A stretch of DNA of 26,842 nt, taken from contig UROC01000020.1 of the NCBI GenBank assembly GCA_900549345.1, positions 1-26,842 of the forward strand, read 5' to 3'. Positions within the stretch are counted from its first letter, which is position 1. Every line of letters starts with the position of its first letter. Source of the DNA: an uncultured Collinsella sp. Lineage in GTDB: Bacteria > Actinomycetota > Coriobacteriia > Coriobacteriales > Coriobacteriaceae. The translations under genes were made by a program, and so were the position numbers. The notes beneath the pieces were generated by a model. It made no database searches. It was given only the letters and a program-made list of their open reading frames with translations, and was not told the DNA's origin. Positions 6,127-13,891 of this stretch are shown piece after piece.

Positions 6127-7410
6127 TTACGCGACCGGCTCGATCTTCTCGAGACCGCCCATGTAAGGACGCAGAACCTCGGGGATCGTAATGGTGCCGT
6201 CGGCGTTCTGGTAGTTCTCCAGAATGGCGGCCATGGTGCGGCCGGCCGGCAGGCCGGAACCGTTGAGAGTGTGCAGGTAGCGCGAACCCTTGAAGTTCTC
6301 GGGGTCACGATACTTGATGTTGGCGCGGCGAGCCTGGAAGTCACCGCAGTTGGAGCAGGAGCTGATCTCCTTGTAGGCGTTGTAGCTCGGCAGCCAGACC
6401 TCGACGTCGTAGGTCTGACGGGCAGAGAAGCCCAAGTCGCCGGTGCACAGGCTAATCACGCGATACGGAAGGCCCAGCTGCTGCAGCAGGTACTCGGCCT
6501 CGGCGGTCATGCTCTCGAGCTCCTCGTCGGACTCCTCCGGCTTAGCGAACTTGACCATCTCGACCTTGTCGAACTCGTGCTGACGGATGATGCCGCGGGT
6601 GTCGCGACCGGCGGAACCGGCCTCCTCGCGGAAGCAGGGGGTGAAGGCGGTGTAACGGCGCGGCAGGGTGTCGGCGTCGAGAACCTCGCCGGCGTGCAGG
6701 TTGGTGAGCACAACCTCGGCGGTAGGGATCAGGAAGTTGTCGCCCGAGACGTGATAAGCGTCGTCCTCGAACTTGGGCAGCTGCCCCGTACCGAACATGG
6801 TCTGACGCTTGACGACGATGGGCGGCCACCACTCCTTGAAGCCACGACTCGTGTGCGTGTCCAAGAAGAAGTTGATGAGGGCGCGCTCAAGACGGGCGCC
6901 GGCGCCACCGAGAACGGTAAAACGGCTGCCGGAGAGCTTGTTGCCGCGCTCGAAGTCGAGGATGTCCAGATCGGTGCCCAGATCCCAGTGCGGCTTAAAG
7001 TCGAAGTCGAACTCGCGCGGGGTGCCCCAACGACGGCGCTCGATGTTCTCGTCCTCGTCCTTGCCGTACGGGGTAGCCTCGCACGGAATGTTGGGCAAGT
7101 GAGCCATGAAGTCGTACTGCTCCTGCTCGAGGGCGGTACGGCGCTCGGCCAGACCGTCAATCTTCTCGTTGACGGCACGCACGGCTTCCTTGGCGGCCTC
7201 GGCCTCGTCCTTCTTGCCCTCCTTCATCAGGGCGCCGATCTTCTTGGACTCGGCATTACGCGTGGCCTGGAGCTCCTCGACCTCGGTGATGACGGCACGA
7301 CGCTCATCGTCGAGCTCAAAGAACTTCTCGCGATCCCAAGACGTCTGGCGATTAGCCATGGCGGTATCGATGGCATCGGGGTTCTCGCGAACAAACTTGA
7401 TATCAAGCAT
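6127..7410 (-). CDS. serS: Seryl-tRNA synthetase
   Basis: This 427-aa class II synthetase joins serine to tRNA-Ser in the cytoplasm. The N-terminal coiled-coil tRNA-binding arm (about residues 30-100) is rich in charged heptads. The catalytic core shows motif 2, CFREEAGSAGRDTRG, and motif 3, NGSGLPAGRTMAAILENYQ, plus the conserved TSRGFKEWWPP and LIPTAEVVLTN blocks. Length is typical of bacterial SerRS. I start at the ATG at 7410 (MLDIKFVRENPD), the usual family N-terminus, with GGAGG at 7416-7420; a longer frame from 7437 lacks a ribosome binding site. The cognate tRNA-Ser(GCU) lies 3.6 kb downstream. No T-box leader is visible in the 110 bp upstream, so tRNA-sensing regulation is not indicated. 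Confidence 0.97.
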   Translation of the reverse strand: MLDIKFVRENPDAIDTAMANRQTSWDREKFFELDDERRAVITEVEELQATRNAESKKIGALMKEGKKDEAEAAKEAVRAVNEKIDGLAERRTALEQEQYDFMAHLPNIPCEATPYGKDEDENIERRRWGTPREFDFDFKPHWDLGTDLDILDFERGNKLSGSRFTVLGGAGARLERALINFFLDTHTSRGFKEWWPPIVVKRQTMFGTGQLPKFEDDAYHVSGDNFLIPTAEVVLTNLHAGEVLDADTLPRRYTAFTPCFREEAGSAGRDTRGIIRQHEFDKVEMVKFAKPEESDEELESMTAEAEYLLQQLGLPYRVISLCTGDLGFSARQTYDVEVWLPSYNAYKEISSCSNCGDFQARRANIKYRDPENFKGSRYLHTLNGSGLPAGRTMAAILENYQNADGTITIPEVLRPYMGGLEKIEPVA

Positions 7411-7442
7411 TAGATCCTCCGGCGATATACATTCCATTTAGG

Positions 7443-7480
7443 TTGCAACCTTGTACATGTATGGGCAAGTATATACTTAT
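7443..7480 (+). promoter_or_regulatory. Possible promoter of the 57-aa membrane protein gene
   Basis: The divergent spacer 7411-7521 must hold promoters for serS and the small plus-strand gene. On the plus strand TTGTAC (from 7451) and TATACT are present with a short 15-bp spacing. No clear serS promoter was found. Confidence 0.25.
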
Positions 7481-7521
7481 GAGCGTTTACGACCCAACTC
7501 AACTACGCAAGAAGGCACCCA

Positions 7522-7695
7522 ATGGACGCAGTTTTTTCCTTTTTGTTTGGCACCCGCACCGGTTTTGCCATCCTTTTCGCCGGCGGCATCCTGCTGTTTG
7601 CGATTATTGCCTTTGTAATGGAGAAGCGCACCCATAAGATGTATGTCGACCGCGGCCCCAAGTCCGAGGACGAAGAAGACAGCTTCTGGGACTAA
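7522..7695 (+). CDS. 57-aa single-pass membrane protein, unknown function
   Basis: This very short gene encodes MDAVFSFLFGTRTGFAIL followed by a hydrophobic stretch, then a charged tail. One membrane helix spans about residues 14-33 (GFAILFAGGILLFAIIAFVM). The basic stretch EKRTHK after it and the acidic C-terminus (KSEDEEDSFWD) suggest a cytoplasmic C-terminal tail by the positive-inside rule. The ATG at 7522 has a GAAGG about 7 bp upstream. It is transcribed away from serS and ends just before a strong hairpin and a REP-like repeat. It is one of only three plus-strand host or IS gene blocks in the window. No family is recognised. The hydrophobicity pattern, ribosome binding site and following terminator make a real small protein likely. 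Confidence 0.65.
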   Translation: MDAVFSFLFGTRTGFAILFAGGILLFAIIAFVMEKRTHKMYVDRGPKSEDEEDSFWD

Positions 7696-7733
7696 CCTGC
7701 CAAAAAGGGACAGGTTTATTTTGGTCGGTTTTA
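7694..7733 (+). repeat. REP-like repeat, copy A
   Basis: The repeat starts AACCTGCCAAAAAGGGACAG and ends TTTTGGTCGGTTTTA. Its ends are imperfect inverted repeats of each other (AACC..CC / GG..GGTT). Copy B at 7817-7856 has the same ends in the same direction but the core GGGACAGGTTTAT inverted. Similar GGGACAGGTTTATTTT motifs are known around REP-associated tyrosine transposases; that link is from memory, and no such transposase is in the window. Confidence 0.65.
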
Positions 7734-7746
7734 TCTGGGCAAACGC

Positions 7747-7789
7747 AAGTGCCCCGCAACTGGAATTGAGCCAGTTGCGGGGCACTTTT
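7747..7789. terminator. Strong hairpin, probable bidirectional terminator
   Basis: A perfect 17-bp stem, AAGTGCCCCGCAACTGG with its complement and loop AATTGAG, is followed by TT on the plus strand. It lies 52 bp after the small membrane protein gene and 67 bp beyond the proC stop, so it probably ends both convergent transcripts. It sits between the two REP-like copies. Confidence 0.7.
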
Positions 7790-7816
7790 CGCTAAAAGGA
7801 CAAAACCGCAGGAAAA

Positions 7817-7856
7817 ACCTGCCAACATAAACCTGTCCCTTTTTTGGTCGGTTTTA
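7817..7856 (+). repeat. REP-like repeat, copy B (core inverted)
   Basis: It begins AACCTGCCAA and ends TTGGTCGGTTTTA exactly as copy A does, but the middle reads ATAAACCTGTCCCTTTT, the reverse complement of the copy A core. The last bases supply the proC stop codon (TAA on the minus strand, 7854-7856). Confidence 0.65.
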
Positions 7857-8624
7857 CTGGAGGGTTGCGTCGATTGCCTTGACCAGGGCGCTGCGCATGC
7901 CGGCGTCCTCGAGCGCAACGACGCCCTTGATGGTGGCACCACCGGGCGAGCATACGGCATCCTTCATCGCCGCAGGATGCTGGCCAGTTGCAAGCTGCAG
8001 CTTTGCCGTACCCAGCACCATCTGGCTCACAATGCGATAAGCATCCGCACGCGGGATACCGTGCTTGACCGCCGCATCGCCCAGGGCCTCGATTGCCATG
8101 GCGACAAACGCCGGAGCGCAACCACCCACCGTGCCGCCCACAAACAGCAGGCTTGTGTCGAGCTCGACGACAGCGCCAAGCTTACCGAGCAGGTCGAGCA
8201 CCACAGCACGCTGCTCGTCGTTAAGCGTCGAAGCCTTCTCGCAGGCGATGACGCCCTCGCCTACCGAAACCGGCGTGTTGGGCACCGTCGAGATATGCGC
8301 GACGCCCGGCAGGACCTGCTCCCACTTGGCACTGTCCCAGGTCCAGGCAACCGACAGAACGACCTTTTTGGCAAGAGGATCCTTGAGCGGGGCGAATACC
8401 TTCTCGATCATGTACGGCTTGACCGCAGCGACCACGATATCGGATGCGGCGACAACCTCGGCGGCATCGTGGCAAGCGGCCATCCCGCGCGCCTCACAGC
8501 GCTCAACCAGTGCGTCGTAGCGACCCGCGCAGGCGCACATGTCGCTCGCAGCTACACCGGCAGCGATCCAGCCATCGGCCATAGCGCTCGCCATATTGCC
8601 AAAACCGACAAATCCAATCTTCAT
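7854..8624 (-). CDS. proC: Pyrroline-5-carboxylate reductase
   Basis: A 256-aa NAD(P)H-dependent enzyme making proline from pyrroline-5-carboxylate, the last step of proline synthesis, in the cytoplasm. The Rossmann motif GFVGFGNMASAMADGW opens the protein. The family signature near residues 160-180 (GGTVGGCAPAFVAMAIEALGDAAVKHG) and the C-terminal block SPGGATIKGVVALEDAGMR are both present. The ATG at 8624 has AAAGGA about 9 bp upstream; a longer frame from 8648 lacks support. It is the last gene after SPFH and rlmH, 73 bp behind rlmH, probably co-transcribed. The stop codon lies inside the REP-like copy B, so that repeat inserted right at, or supplied, the gene's end; the C-terminus is of normal length. 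Confidence 0.95.
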   Translation of the reverse strand: MKIGFVGFGNMASAMADGWIAAGVAASDMCACAGRYDALVERCEARGMAACHDAAEVVAASDIVVAAVKPYMIEKVFAPLKDPLAKKVVLSVAWTWDSAKWEQVLPGVAHISTVPNTPVSVGEGVIACEKASTLNDEQRAVVLDLLGKLGAVVELDTSLLFVGGTVGGCAPAFVAMAIEALGDAAVKHGIPRADAYRIVSQMVLGTAKLQLATGQHPAAMKDAVCSPGGATIKGVVALEDAGMRSALVKAIDATLQ

Positions 8625-8697
8625 ATCGCATAGTCCTTTCAGACACATTCCTCAAAGCGAAAGGTATTGTCCCACGCCATTGTTTCGTATTGCCGAC

Positions 8698-9168
8698 CTA
8701 TTTGTGATACGGCTCGCCACGGCTGATCTTGCAGGCACGGTAAATCTGCTCCAGCAGCACCACACGCGCCAGGTTATGCGGCAAGGTAATGCGTCCAAAG
8801 CTGAGCATCTCGTCGGCTCGTGCGCGCACGTCATCACTCACGCCGTCCGAACCGCCGATTACAAAGGCAATGTCGCTGCTGCCTCGCAGCATAAGATCGT
8901 CGAGCCTCGCCGAAAACTCCTCGCTCGAGCGCTCCTTGCCCTCGATAGCCAGCAGGATCACATGCGCTCGAGATGGCAAGGCGGCAAGAATCGCCGCCCC
9001 CTCCTTGTCGCGCGCGGCATCCACACCGCCCGCCTTGGCCGGGTCGATATCGGCCACCTCGCGCATATCCACCTTGGCATAGGCACCTAGGCGCTTGGTG
9101 TACTCAGCGCACGCGTCCTTCCAAAAGCGCTCCTTGAGCTTACCGACGCAAACGACGGTGTATTTCAC
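8698..9168 (-). CDS. rlmH: 23S rRNA (pseudouridine1915-N3)-methyltransferase RlmH
   Basis: A 156-aa SPOUT-class methyltransferase that methylates pseudouridine 1915 in helix 69 of 23S rRNA on the assembled 70S ribosome, using S-adenosylmethionine. Family landmarks: the start MKYTVVCVGKLKERFWKDACAEYTKRL, the cofactor-binding FVIGGSDGVSDDVRARAD (about residues 102-119), and the C-terminal knot LPHNLARVVLLEQIYRACKISRGEPYHK, which is nearly invariant. Length matches the family exactly. It starts 6 bp after the SPFH gene stop, so the two are surely one transcript. Confidence 0.97.
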   Translation of the reverse strand: MKYTVVCVGKLKERFWKDACAEYTKRLGAYAKVDMREVADIDPAKAGGVDAARDKEGAAILAALPSRAHVILLAIEGKERSSEEFSARLDDLMLRGSSDIAFVIGGSDGVSDDVRARADEMLSFGRITLPHNLARVVLLEQIYRACKISRGEPYHK

Positions 9169-9174
9169 GCGCGT

Positions 9175-10113
9175 CTACTCCTTCGAATCGTTTTGAACTT
9201 TGCCGGCGGCCAGCATCTGCTCGAACATCGAGGCCGACTGCGAAAAGTCGCTCGGCAGCACGACCGTCGAGGTTTTACCCGTGCGAGCGAACTCCGTCAT
9301 CATCTCGGACCACTGCGTAAACATGAACAGTTGGTTGGCCTCGTCATTGCCGACACCCGTCTCCTGGATGATCTCGAGCGAATCTTTGATACCCAGCGCG
9401 ATGGCCTTGCGCTGGTTGGCGATGCCCTCGCCCGCCTTTTCCATAGCCTCGGCCTCGGCGGTCGCCTCGGTGACGCGCTTGATGCGGTCGGCCTCGGCGA
9501 GCTCCTGCGCGGCAGCGCGCTTGCGCTGGGCAGCGTTGATGTCGTTCATGGAGTTCTCAACCTCGGTCGGCAGTGCGATTTTGGTGATGAGCGTCGACAC
9601 GAGGGTGAAGCCGTAGGCGGCCATCTGCTCGGAAACGGTAGCGTTGACATCCTTGGCGATGTCATCCTTCTTGGCAAAGACCTCATCGAGTGTGTAGACG
9701 GGGATGGAGGAGCGCAGGGCGTCGGTGATGAAGTCGCGCATCTGGTCAACGGGCTCCTGCAGCATATAGTAGCTCTTGTAGATGCCCGAATCTGCCGGGC
9801 CGGCGCCCATGTCATAGCTCACGTGGTACTGAGCGGAGACCTCAAGACCGATGGTCACGTTGTCCTGGGTCTTAACGTCGATGCCAAAACCGTTTTTCAT
9901 GGTGCGCAGGCTCACCGTGGCGGCCTTGCGGTCGATCACGGGCACCTTCACGTGGAAGCCCGCGTTGACGATACGGTTGAACTTACCCAAGCGCTCGATG
10001 ATCACAGCGTGCTGCTGCTCAACGACGTAGCAGGCGTTGGGGAGCAGCAGCAACAGGATGATGATGGGAATCAAAAGGCTGGTAAGGGCAGCGATGATAC
10101 CGGAAAACAGCAT
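9175..10113 (-). CDS. SPFH/Band 7 (stomatin-like) membrane protein
   Basis: A 312-aa protein anchored by an N-terminal membrane helix (about residues 2-25, rich in Leu and Ile), followed by the SPFH domain: VVEQQHAVIIERLGKFNRIVNAGFHVKVPVIDR is the classic stomatin opening. The region after residue 165, with AAQRKRAAAQELAEADRIKRVTEATAEAEAMEKAGEG, is the long helix through which family members oligomerise. Such proteins organise membrane microdomains and often partner membrane proteases, but no NfeD-type or FtsH partner gene is adjacent here. The ATG at 10113 has AGGAG 5 bp upstream; the alternative at 10134 has none. First gene of the likely SPFH-rlmH-proC operon. Confidence 0.9.
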   Translation of the reverse strand: MLFSGIIAALTSLLIPIIILLLLLPNACYVVEQQHAVIIERLGKFNRIVNAGFHVKVPVIDRKAATVSLRTMKNGFGIDVKTQDNVTIGLEVSAQYHVSYDMGAGPADSGIYKSYYMLQEPVDQMRDFITDALRSSIPVYTLDEVFAKKDDIAKDVNATVSEQMAAYGFTLVSTLITKIALPTEVENSMNDINAAQRKRAAAQELAEADRIKRVTEATAEAEAMEKAGEGIANQRKAIALGIKDSLEIIQETGVGNDEANQLFMFTQWSEMMTEFARTGKTSTVVLPSDFSQSASMFEQMLAAGKVQNDSKE

Positions 10114-10177
10114 GGTCTCTCCTCTGATAGGCACACGTTGCCATTAGGATACCCGTCCAAGGAGATCGTGCATAACA

Positions 10178-10201
10178 AAAAAGCCCCCATTGCTGGGAGC
10201 T
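10178..10201 (-). terminator. Terminator of tRNA-Leu
   Basis: On the minus strand AGCTCCC, loop, GGGGGCT with one G-U pair, then TTTTTT, 12 bp after the tRNA CCA. Confidence 0.8.
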
Positions 10202-10212
10202 CTTTCATTTAA

Positions 10213-10299
10213 TGGTGCGGGCGAAAGGACTTGAACCTTCATGGGGTTGCCCCCATACGGACCTGAACCGTACGCGTCTGCCAATTCCGCCACGCCCGC
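10213..10299 (-). tRNA. tRNA-Leu (anticodon CAG)
   Basis: An 87-nt class II tRNA with encoded CCA. The acceptor GCGGGCG pairs with CGCCCGC, discriminator A. The anticodon stem-loop TACGG-TTCAGGT-CCGTA gives CAG, reading CUG. The variable arm (TGGGGGCAACCCCA) and T-loop TTCAAGT are typical of leucine tRNA. Confidence 0.95.
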
Positions 10300-10310
10300 G
10301 TGCAGGAATT

Positions 10311-10339
10311 AGAATAACGGAGCGCCATCGCGAACGCAA
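10311..10339 (-). promoter_or_regulatory. Promoter of tRNA-Leu
   Basis: On the minus strand TTGCGT (10334-10339), 17 bp, TATTCT (10311-10316), 11 bp before the tRNA; it starts only 3 bp after the tatD stop codon. Confidence 0.6.
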
Positions 10340-10342
10340 GAA

Positions 10343-11260
10343 CTATTTTTGAAAAAGTTTGCAGGCATTTTCCCAAGCGGCTTGCGCGATTGTTTCGGGG
10401 TCCTCACCTGTGCGATCGACACGGTCGTTAACCAGCGCGTTTGCCGTAATGGAGATCATTGCGGGCTCGCATTCAAGACCGCGGATGGGCTCCGGAGCCA
10501 TATACGGGCAATCCGTCTCGAACAAAATTCGATCGAGTGGGGTTGCCGCAAATGCTTCGCGCACGTCGTCGTTGCGCTTAAAGGTGGCCGCACCACCATA
10601 GGCGATATAGCAGCCCAGCTCCACAAAGCGCTCCATCGTGGCGCGGTCCTCGCCAAAGCAGTGCAGCACACAACCGGCCTGGGGCACGCCCACCTCACGA
10701 AGCACGTTGTAGGCGTCCATGTGCGAGGTACGCTCCTGGTCCGAGTCCTCGTGCCGCAGGTGCAGCTCCACCGGCACATTGCGGCGCACGGCAACTTCGA
10801 GCTGACGTGCCATGCAATCAATCTGCACGTTATGGGGTGCCGGCGCAATGTCGTCGTCATAGTCCATGTGGTAGTCCAGGCCGATTTCGCCAATACCGGC
10901 GCATAAGGGGTCATCGAGTGCGGCAACGACCTGTGCATGAACGTTGTCGGTATAGTCCGGCGCGCCATACGGATGCACACCGGCAAGATACTTGATCTGC
11001 GGGATACCCTGCATCGGCAGAATCTCGCGCGTCAGCCAGTCGCTATAGTCCGTCACACTGCGCTTGTCGGCGATGGGGTCGAGCATCGTCACCAATAGCT
11101 CGACGCCCGCGGCCTTGGCGCGCAGGAGCGTCTCGGGCACCTCCTTGCCCCAGAACGAAAGCAGATGCGCATGCGTGTCAGCAAGCGGTGCCAAGGGCAC
11201 GGGACAAGCAACCGTCTTCTTTTTCTTGGTAAACGTCACACGTTCGGCATTAGGCATCAT
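10343..11260 (-). CDS. TatD-family metal-dependent hydrolase/DNase
   Basis: A 305-aa TIM-barrel hydrolase of the TatD family, cytoplasmic, with DNase (3'-5' exonuclease or repair-type) activity in studied members. Metal-ligand motifs: DTHAHL (about residues 28-33), GEIGLDYH (about 122-129), a His in VELHLRH, HCFGED, and the C-terminal ETDCPY. A basic stretch KKKKTVACP precedes the barrel, about 20 residues longer than usual. The ATG at 11260 overlaps the rsmA stop by 11 bp and has AGGAG about 7 bp upstream within rsmA, implying translational coupling. The rsmA-tatD pairing is common in bacteria. I leave the symbol open because paralogues (tatD, ycfH, yjjV) are hard to separate. Confidence 0.92.
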   Translation of the reverse strand: MMPNAERVTFTKKKKTVACPVPLAPLADTHAHLLSFWGKEVPETLLRAKAAGVELLVTMLDPIADKRSVTDYSDWLTREILPMQGIPQIKYLAGVHPYGAPDYTDNVHAQVVAALDDPLCAGIGEIGLDYHMDYDDDIAPAPHNVQIDCMARQLEVAVRRNVPVELHLRHEDSDQERTSHMDAYNVLREVGVPQAGCVLHCFGEDRATMERFVELGCYIAYGGAATFKRNDDVREAFAATPLDRILFETDCPYMAPEPIRGLECEPAMISITANALVNDRVDRTGEDPETIAQAAWENACKLFQK

Positions 11261-12110
11261 GGATTAGCTCCTGGGCCAGACGGACAAAGTCGGCAACATC
11301 AAGCGTCTCGGCGCGCGTGGTGGGTGCGATACCGCAAGCCTCAAAGGCGACATCGAGCACGTCCTTGGCAAAGCCGTTGGCGCTCATGGAATTGCGGATG
11401 GTCTTGCGACGCTGAGCAAATGCAGCATCAATCACGCGGGCCACAAATTCGCGATCGAGTCCTTCGGGCACCACACCGTCAACACGGTCGATACGCACGA
11501 CGGCCGAGTCCACGTGCGGCGCCGGCATAAAGCAACGCGGCGGCACCTCAAAGCGACCCGTCACCTGCGCATACAGGCCGAGCTTTGCCGTATAGCCGCC
11601 ATAGGTCTTGTTGCCCGGCACTGCGGCAATGCGATCGGCAACCTCCTTTTGCACCATGACGACGGCGCGCTTGAGCGCCGGCATCGTCTGGAAAAATTGC
11701 AAAATGATCGTCGCCGCCACGTTATAGGGCAAGTTCGCGACAAATACCGTCGGCTCACCGCCCGCAGCCTGCTCAATCTGCTCCGGGCCCACCTTGAGCG
11801 CGTCGCCCATGATAAAGCGGAAGTTGGCATAGTCGGCGGCGTGGGCGTCGAGCACCGGTTCGAGCTCAGGATCGGCCTCAATGGACGTAACGCACGCCGC
11901 TTCCTGCAGCAACGCAAGTGTCAACGTACCGCAACCCGGACCCACCTCGAGTACGCGCTCGTCACCTGCAAGCTCGGCAAGCTCGCAGATACGCTCGATC
12001 ACATGATTGTCGATTAGAAAGTTCTGGCCCAGGCGATGCTTGGTCGCAAGGCCAAACTCCTCCAGCAGCTCCCTTGTTGCCGTGGGGTTTGCCAAAGGCG
12101 AAGTTGTCAT
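11250..12110 (-). CDS. rsmA: 16S rRNA dimethyladenosine transferase (RsmA/KsgA)
   Basis: A 286-aa methyltransferase that dimethylates A1518 and A1519 at the 3' end of 16S rRNA during late 30S assembly. Motifs in order: RLGQNFLID (about 26-34), the AdoMet-binding loop EVGPGCGTLT (about 55-64), the acidic SIEADPEL, GDALK, and the catalytic NLPYN (about 125-129); PHVDSAVVRIDR and FAQRRKTIRN mark the C-terminal domain. The ATG at 12110 has AAGGAGG 6 bp upstream. It lies 38 bp after the metG terminator hairpin, so its promoter is either inside that gap or it relies on read-through; I see no clear promoter. Confidence 0.97.
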   Translation of the reverse strand: MTTSPLANPTATRELLEEFGLATKHRLGQNFLIDNHVIERICELAELAGDERVLEVGPGCGTLTLALLQEAACVTSIEADPELEPVLDAHAADYANFRFIMGDALKVGPEQIEQAAGGEPTVFVANLPYNVAATIILQFFQTMPALKRAVVMVQKEVADRIAAVPGNKTYGGYTAKLGLYAQVTGRFEVPPRCFMPAPHVDSAVVRIDRVDGVVPEGLDREFVARVIDAAFAQRRKTIRNSMSANGFAKDVLDVAFEACGIAPTTRAETLDVADFVRLAQELIHDA

Positions 12111-12148
12111 AGTTGCCTCCTTAGCATGATGGCGGCGTCTTGAAACGA

Positions 12149-12178
12149 AAGGGCATGGACCGTTGCGGCCATGCCCTT
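12149..12178 (-). terminator. Probable terminator of metG
   Basis: A perfect 10-bp stem AAGGGCATGG / CCATGCCCTT with a 10-nt loop, 43 bp after the metG stop. The T run on the minus strand is poor (TCGTTTC), so some read-through into rsmA is possible. Confidence 0.6.
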
Positions 12179-12220
12179 ACATCTAAACAGCAAATTGCCG
12201 ATATGGCGCTCGCGCGGTCT

Positions 12221-13822
12221 CTACGCCAGACGCGGGAACAGTGGATCGCCCTTCTCGACGGGCTGACCACCAGCAAGCAGGCCCCAAGCGCAAATGCCCT
12301 TGAGGTCGTCGGTCGCGGCCTCGTCCTCGCAGGACAGGCGGCGCAGAGCCTCGGCAGAAGTCTGGGGCATGAGCGGCATCAGCAGGTGAGCGGCAATGCG
12401 GATGGCCTCGAGCAGGTCGTAGATCACAAACGCCAGCTCGTCAGCCTTGGCCTCGTCCTTGGCAAGTGCCCAAGGCTCGGAGTCCTCGATGTAGTGGTTG
12501 GCGGCGTGGATGAGCTCCATGACCTCGTCCTTGGCTCCACCGTAATCGAGCACGTCCATCTTGGCCATGTAGCGCTCGACCAGACCATCGGCGATCTTTG
12601 CCAGCGGGTTGTCGAACGCATCGAACGATGCGGGCTTGGCGGGCGCGCAGCCGTCAAAGTACTTTGCGCTCATGTTGAGCGAGCGCGAAATGAGGTTGCC
12701 CCAGCTGTTGGCCAGATCGGCGTTGTAGACCTGCTCCATACGATCGAAGCTGATGGCGCCGTCGGTGCCGGGGACCACGTCGGTCATAAAGTAATAGCGG
12801 TAGCCCTCGACGCCCAGCATGTCGATAACATCCTGCGGAGCGATGGCGTTGCCGCGGCTCTTGGACATCTTCTCGGCCTTACCGGTCTCGGCATTGCGCA
12901 CGGTCAGGAAGCCGTGGGCAAAGACGTGCTCGGGCAGGGCCTCGCCGATGGCCATGAGCATCGCGGGCCAAATGACGCAGTGGAAGCGGATGATGTCCTT
13001 ACCCACGATGTGGAACTGCGCGGGCCAGCGATAGGCCAGCTCGGCACGGGCCTCGTCGGTGTCGACACCGTAGCCGACGGCCGTCATATAGTTGAGCAAC
13101 GCATCGAACCACACGTAGGTCACGTGACCCTCGTCAAACGGGACCTGAATGCCCCAGTCAAAGCTCGTACGGCTCACGGAAAGGTCGTTAAGGCCGCCCT
13201 CGACAAAGCTGCGTACCTCGTTCATACGGAACGCAGGCTCGACAAAGTCGGGGTGCTCGTCATAGAGCTTGAGAAGCTTGTCCTGGAAGGCGGAAAGCTT
13301 AAAGAAGTAGGACTCCTCCTGCACGCGCTCAAGCGGACGGTGGCAGTCGGGGCACAGGTGCTGGCCGACGCTGCCGTACTCCTCGTCGCCCTTCTGGACC
13401 TGCGTATCAGTGAAGTAGGTCTCGTCGGGCACGCAATACCAACCGTCGTAGCTGCCCTTATACAGATAGCCGGACTCCTTCATGCGCTCCCACAGGTACT
13501 GCACGGCATGATGCTGGCGCGGCTCGGTGGTGCGGATGAAGTCGTCGTTGGAGATCTCGAGCTTGCTCCAAAGCTCCTTGAAGTGCGGGGCCTGGCTATC
13601 GGTCCACTCCTGCGGCGTCATGCCATGCTTGGCTGCGGCCTCGGCGACCTTCTCGCCATGCTCGTCCATGCCGGTCAGGAACTTGACGTTATAGCCGGCG
13701 GAACGGCGATAGCGAGCCTGAACGTCGGCGATGACGGTGGAATAAGCCGTGCCCAGGTGCGGATCGGCGTTGACGTAGTAGATGGGCGTCGTGATAAAGA
13801 ACGAAGGCTTGCTTTGATCCAT
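12221..13822 (-). CDS. metG: Methionyl-tRNA synthetase
   Basis: A 533-aa class I synthetase that charges initiator and elongator tRNA-Met. The HIGH signature appears as HLGT (residues 22-25) within NADPHLGTAYSTV, and KMSKS is at 318-322. The connective peptide holds Cys130, Cys157 and Cys160; the fourth usual zinc ligand position reads Asp (CVPDE), a variant I note without claiming loss of function. The C-terminal helical anticodon domain carries WGNLISRSLNM, but the extra EMAP-like tRNA-binding domain is absent, giving the short form. The ATG at 13822 has GGAGGA about 9 bp upstream. It follows rsmI by 69 bp and may share its transcript. Confidence 0.96.
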   Translation of the reverse strand: MDQSKPSFFITTPIYYVNADPHLGTAYSTVIADVQARYRRSAGYNVKFLTGMDEHGEKVAEAAAKHGMTPQEWTDSQAPHFKELWSKLEISNDDFIRTTEPRQHHAVQYLWERMKESGYLYKGSYDGWYCVPDETYFTDTQVQKGDEEYGSVGQHLCPDCHRPLERVQEESYFFKLSAFQDKLLKLYDEHPDFVEPAFRMNEVRSFVEGGLNDLSVSRTSFDWGIQVPFDEGHVTYVWFDALLNYMTAVGYGVDTDEARAELAYRWPAQFHIVGKDIIRFHCVIWPAMLMAIGEALPEHVFAHGFLTVRNAETGKAEKMSKSRGNAIAPQDVIDMLGVEGYRYYFMTDVVPGTDGAISFDRMEQVYNADLANSWGNLISRSLNMSAKYFDGCAPAKPASFDAFDNPLAKIADGLVERYMAKMDVLDYGGAKDEVMELIHAANHYIEDSEPWALAKDEAKADELAFVIYDLLEAIRIAAHLLMPLMPQTSAEALRRLSCEDEAATDDLKGICAWGLLAGGQPVEKGDPLFPRLA

Positions 13823-13891
13823 GGGGTTTGTCCTCCAGAAAAACGTTGCATACAGAGGATGATTCTAGCGCAAGGGCTGGATATCCTCCAT

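Noticed and set aside
6103..7413. A 436-codon plus-strand frame opposite serS
   Set aside because: Shadow of serS, which has all class II motifs; no ribosome binding site.
7411..7521. T-box leader upstream of serS
   Set aside because: The 110-bp gap is too short and lacks the AGGGTGG-like T-box sequence and a terminator hairpin.
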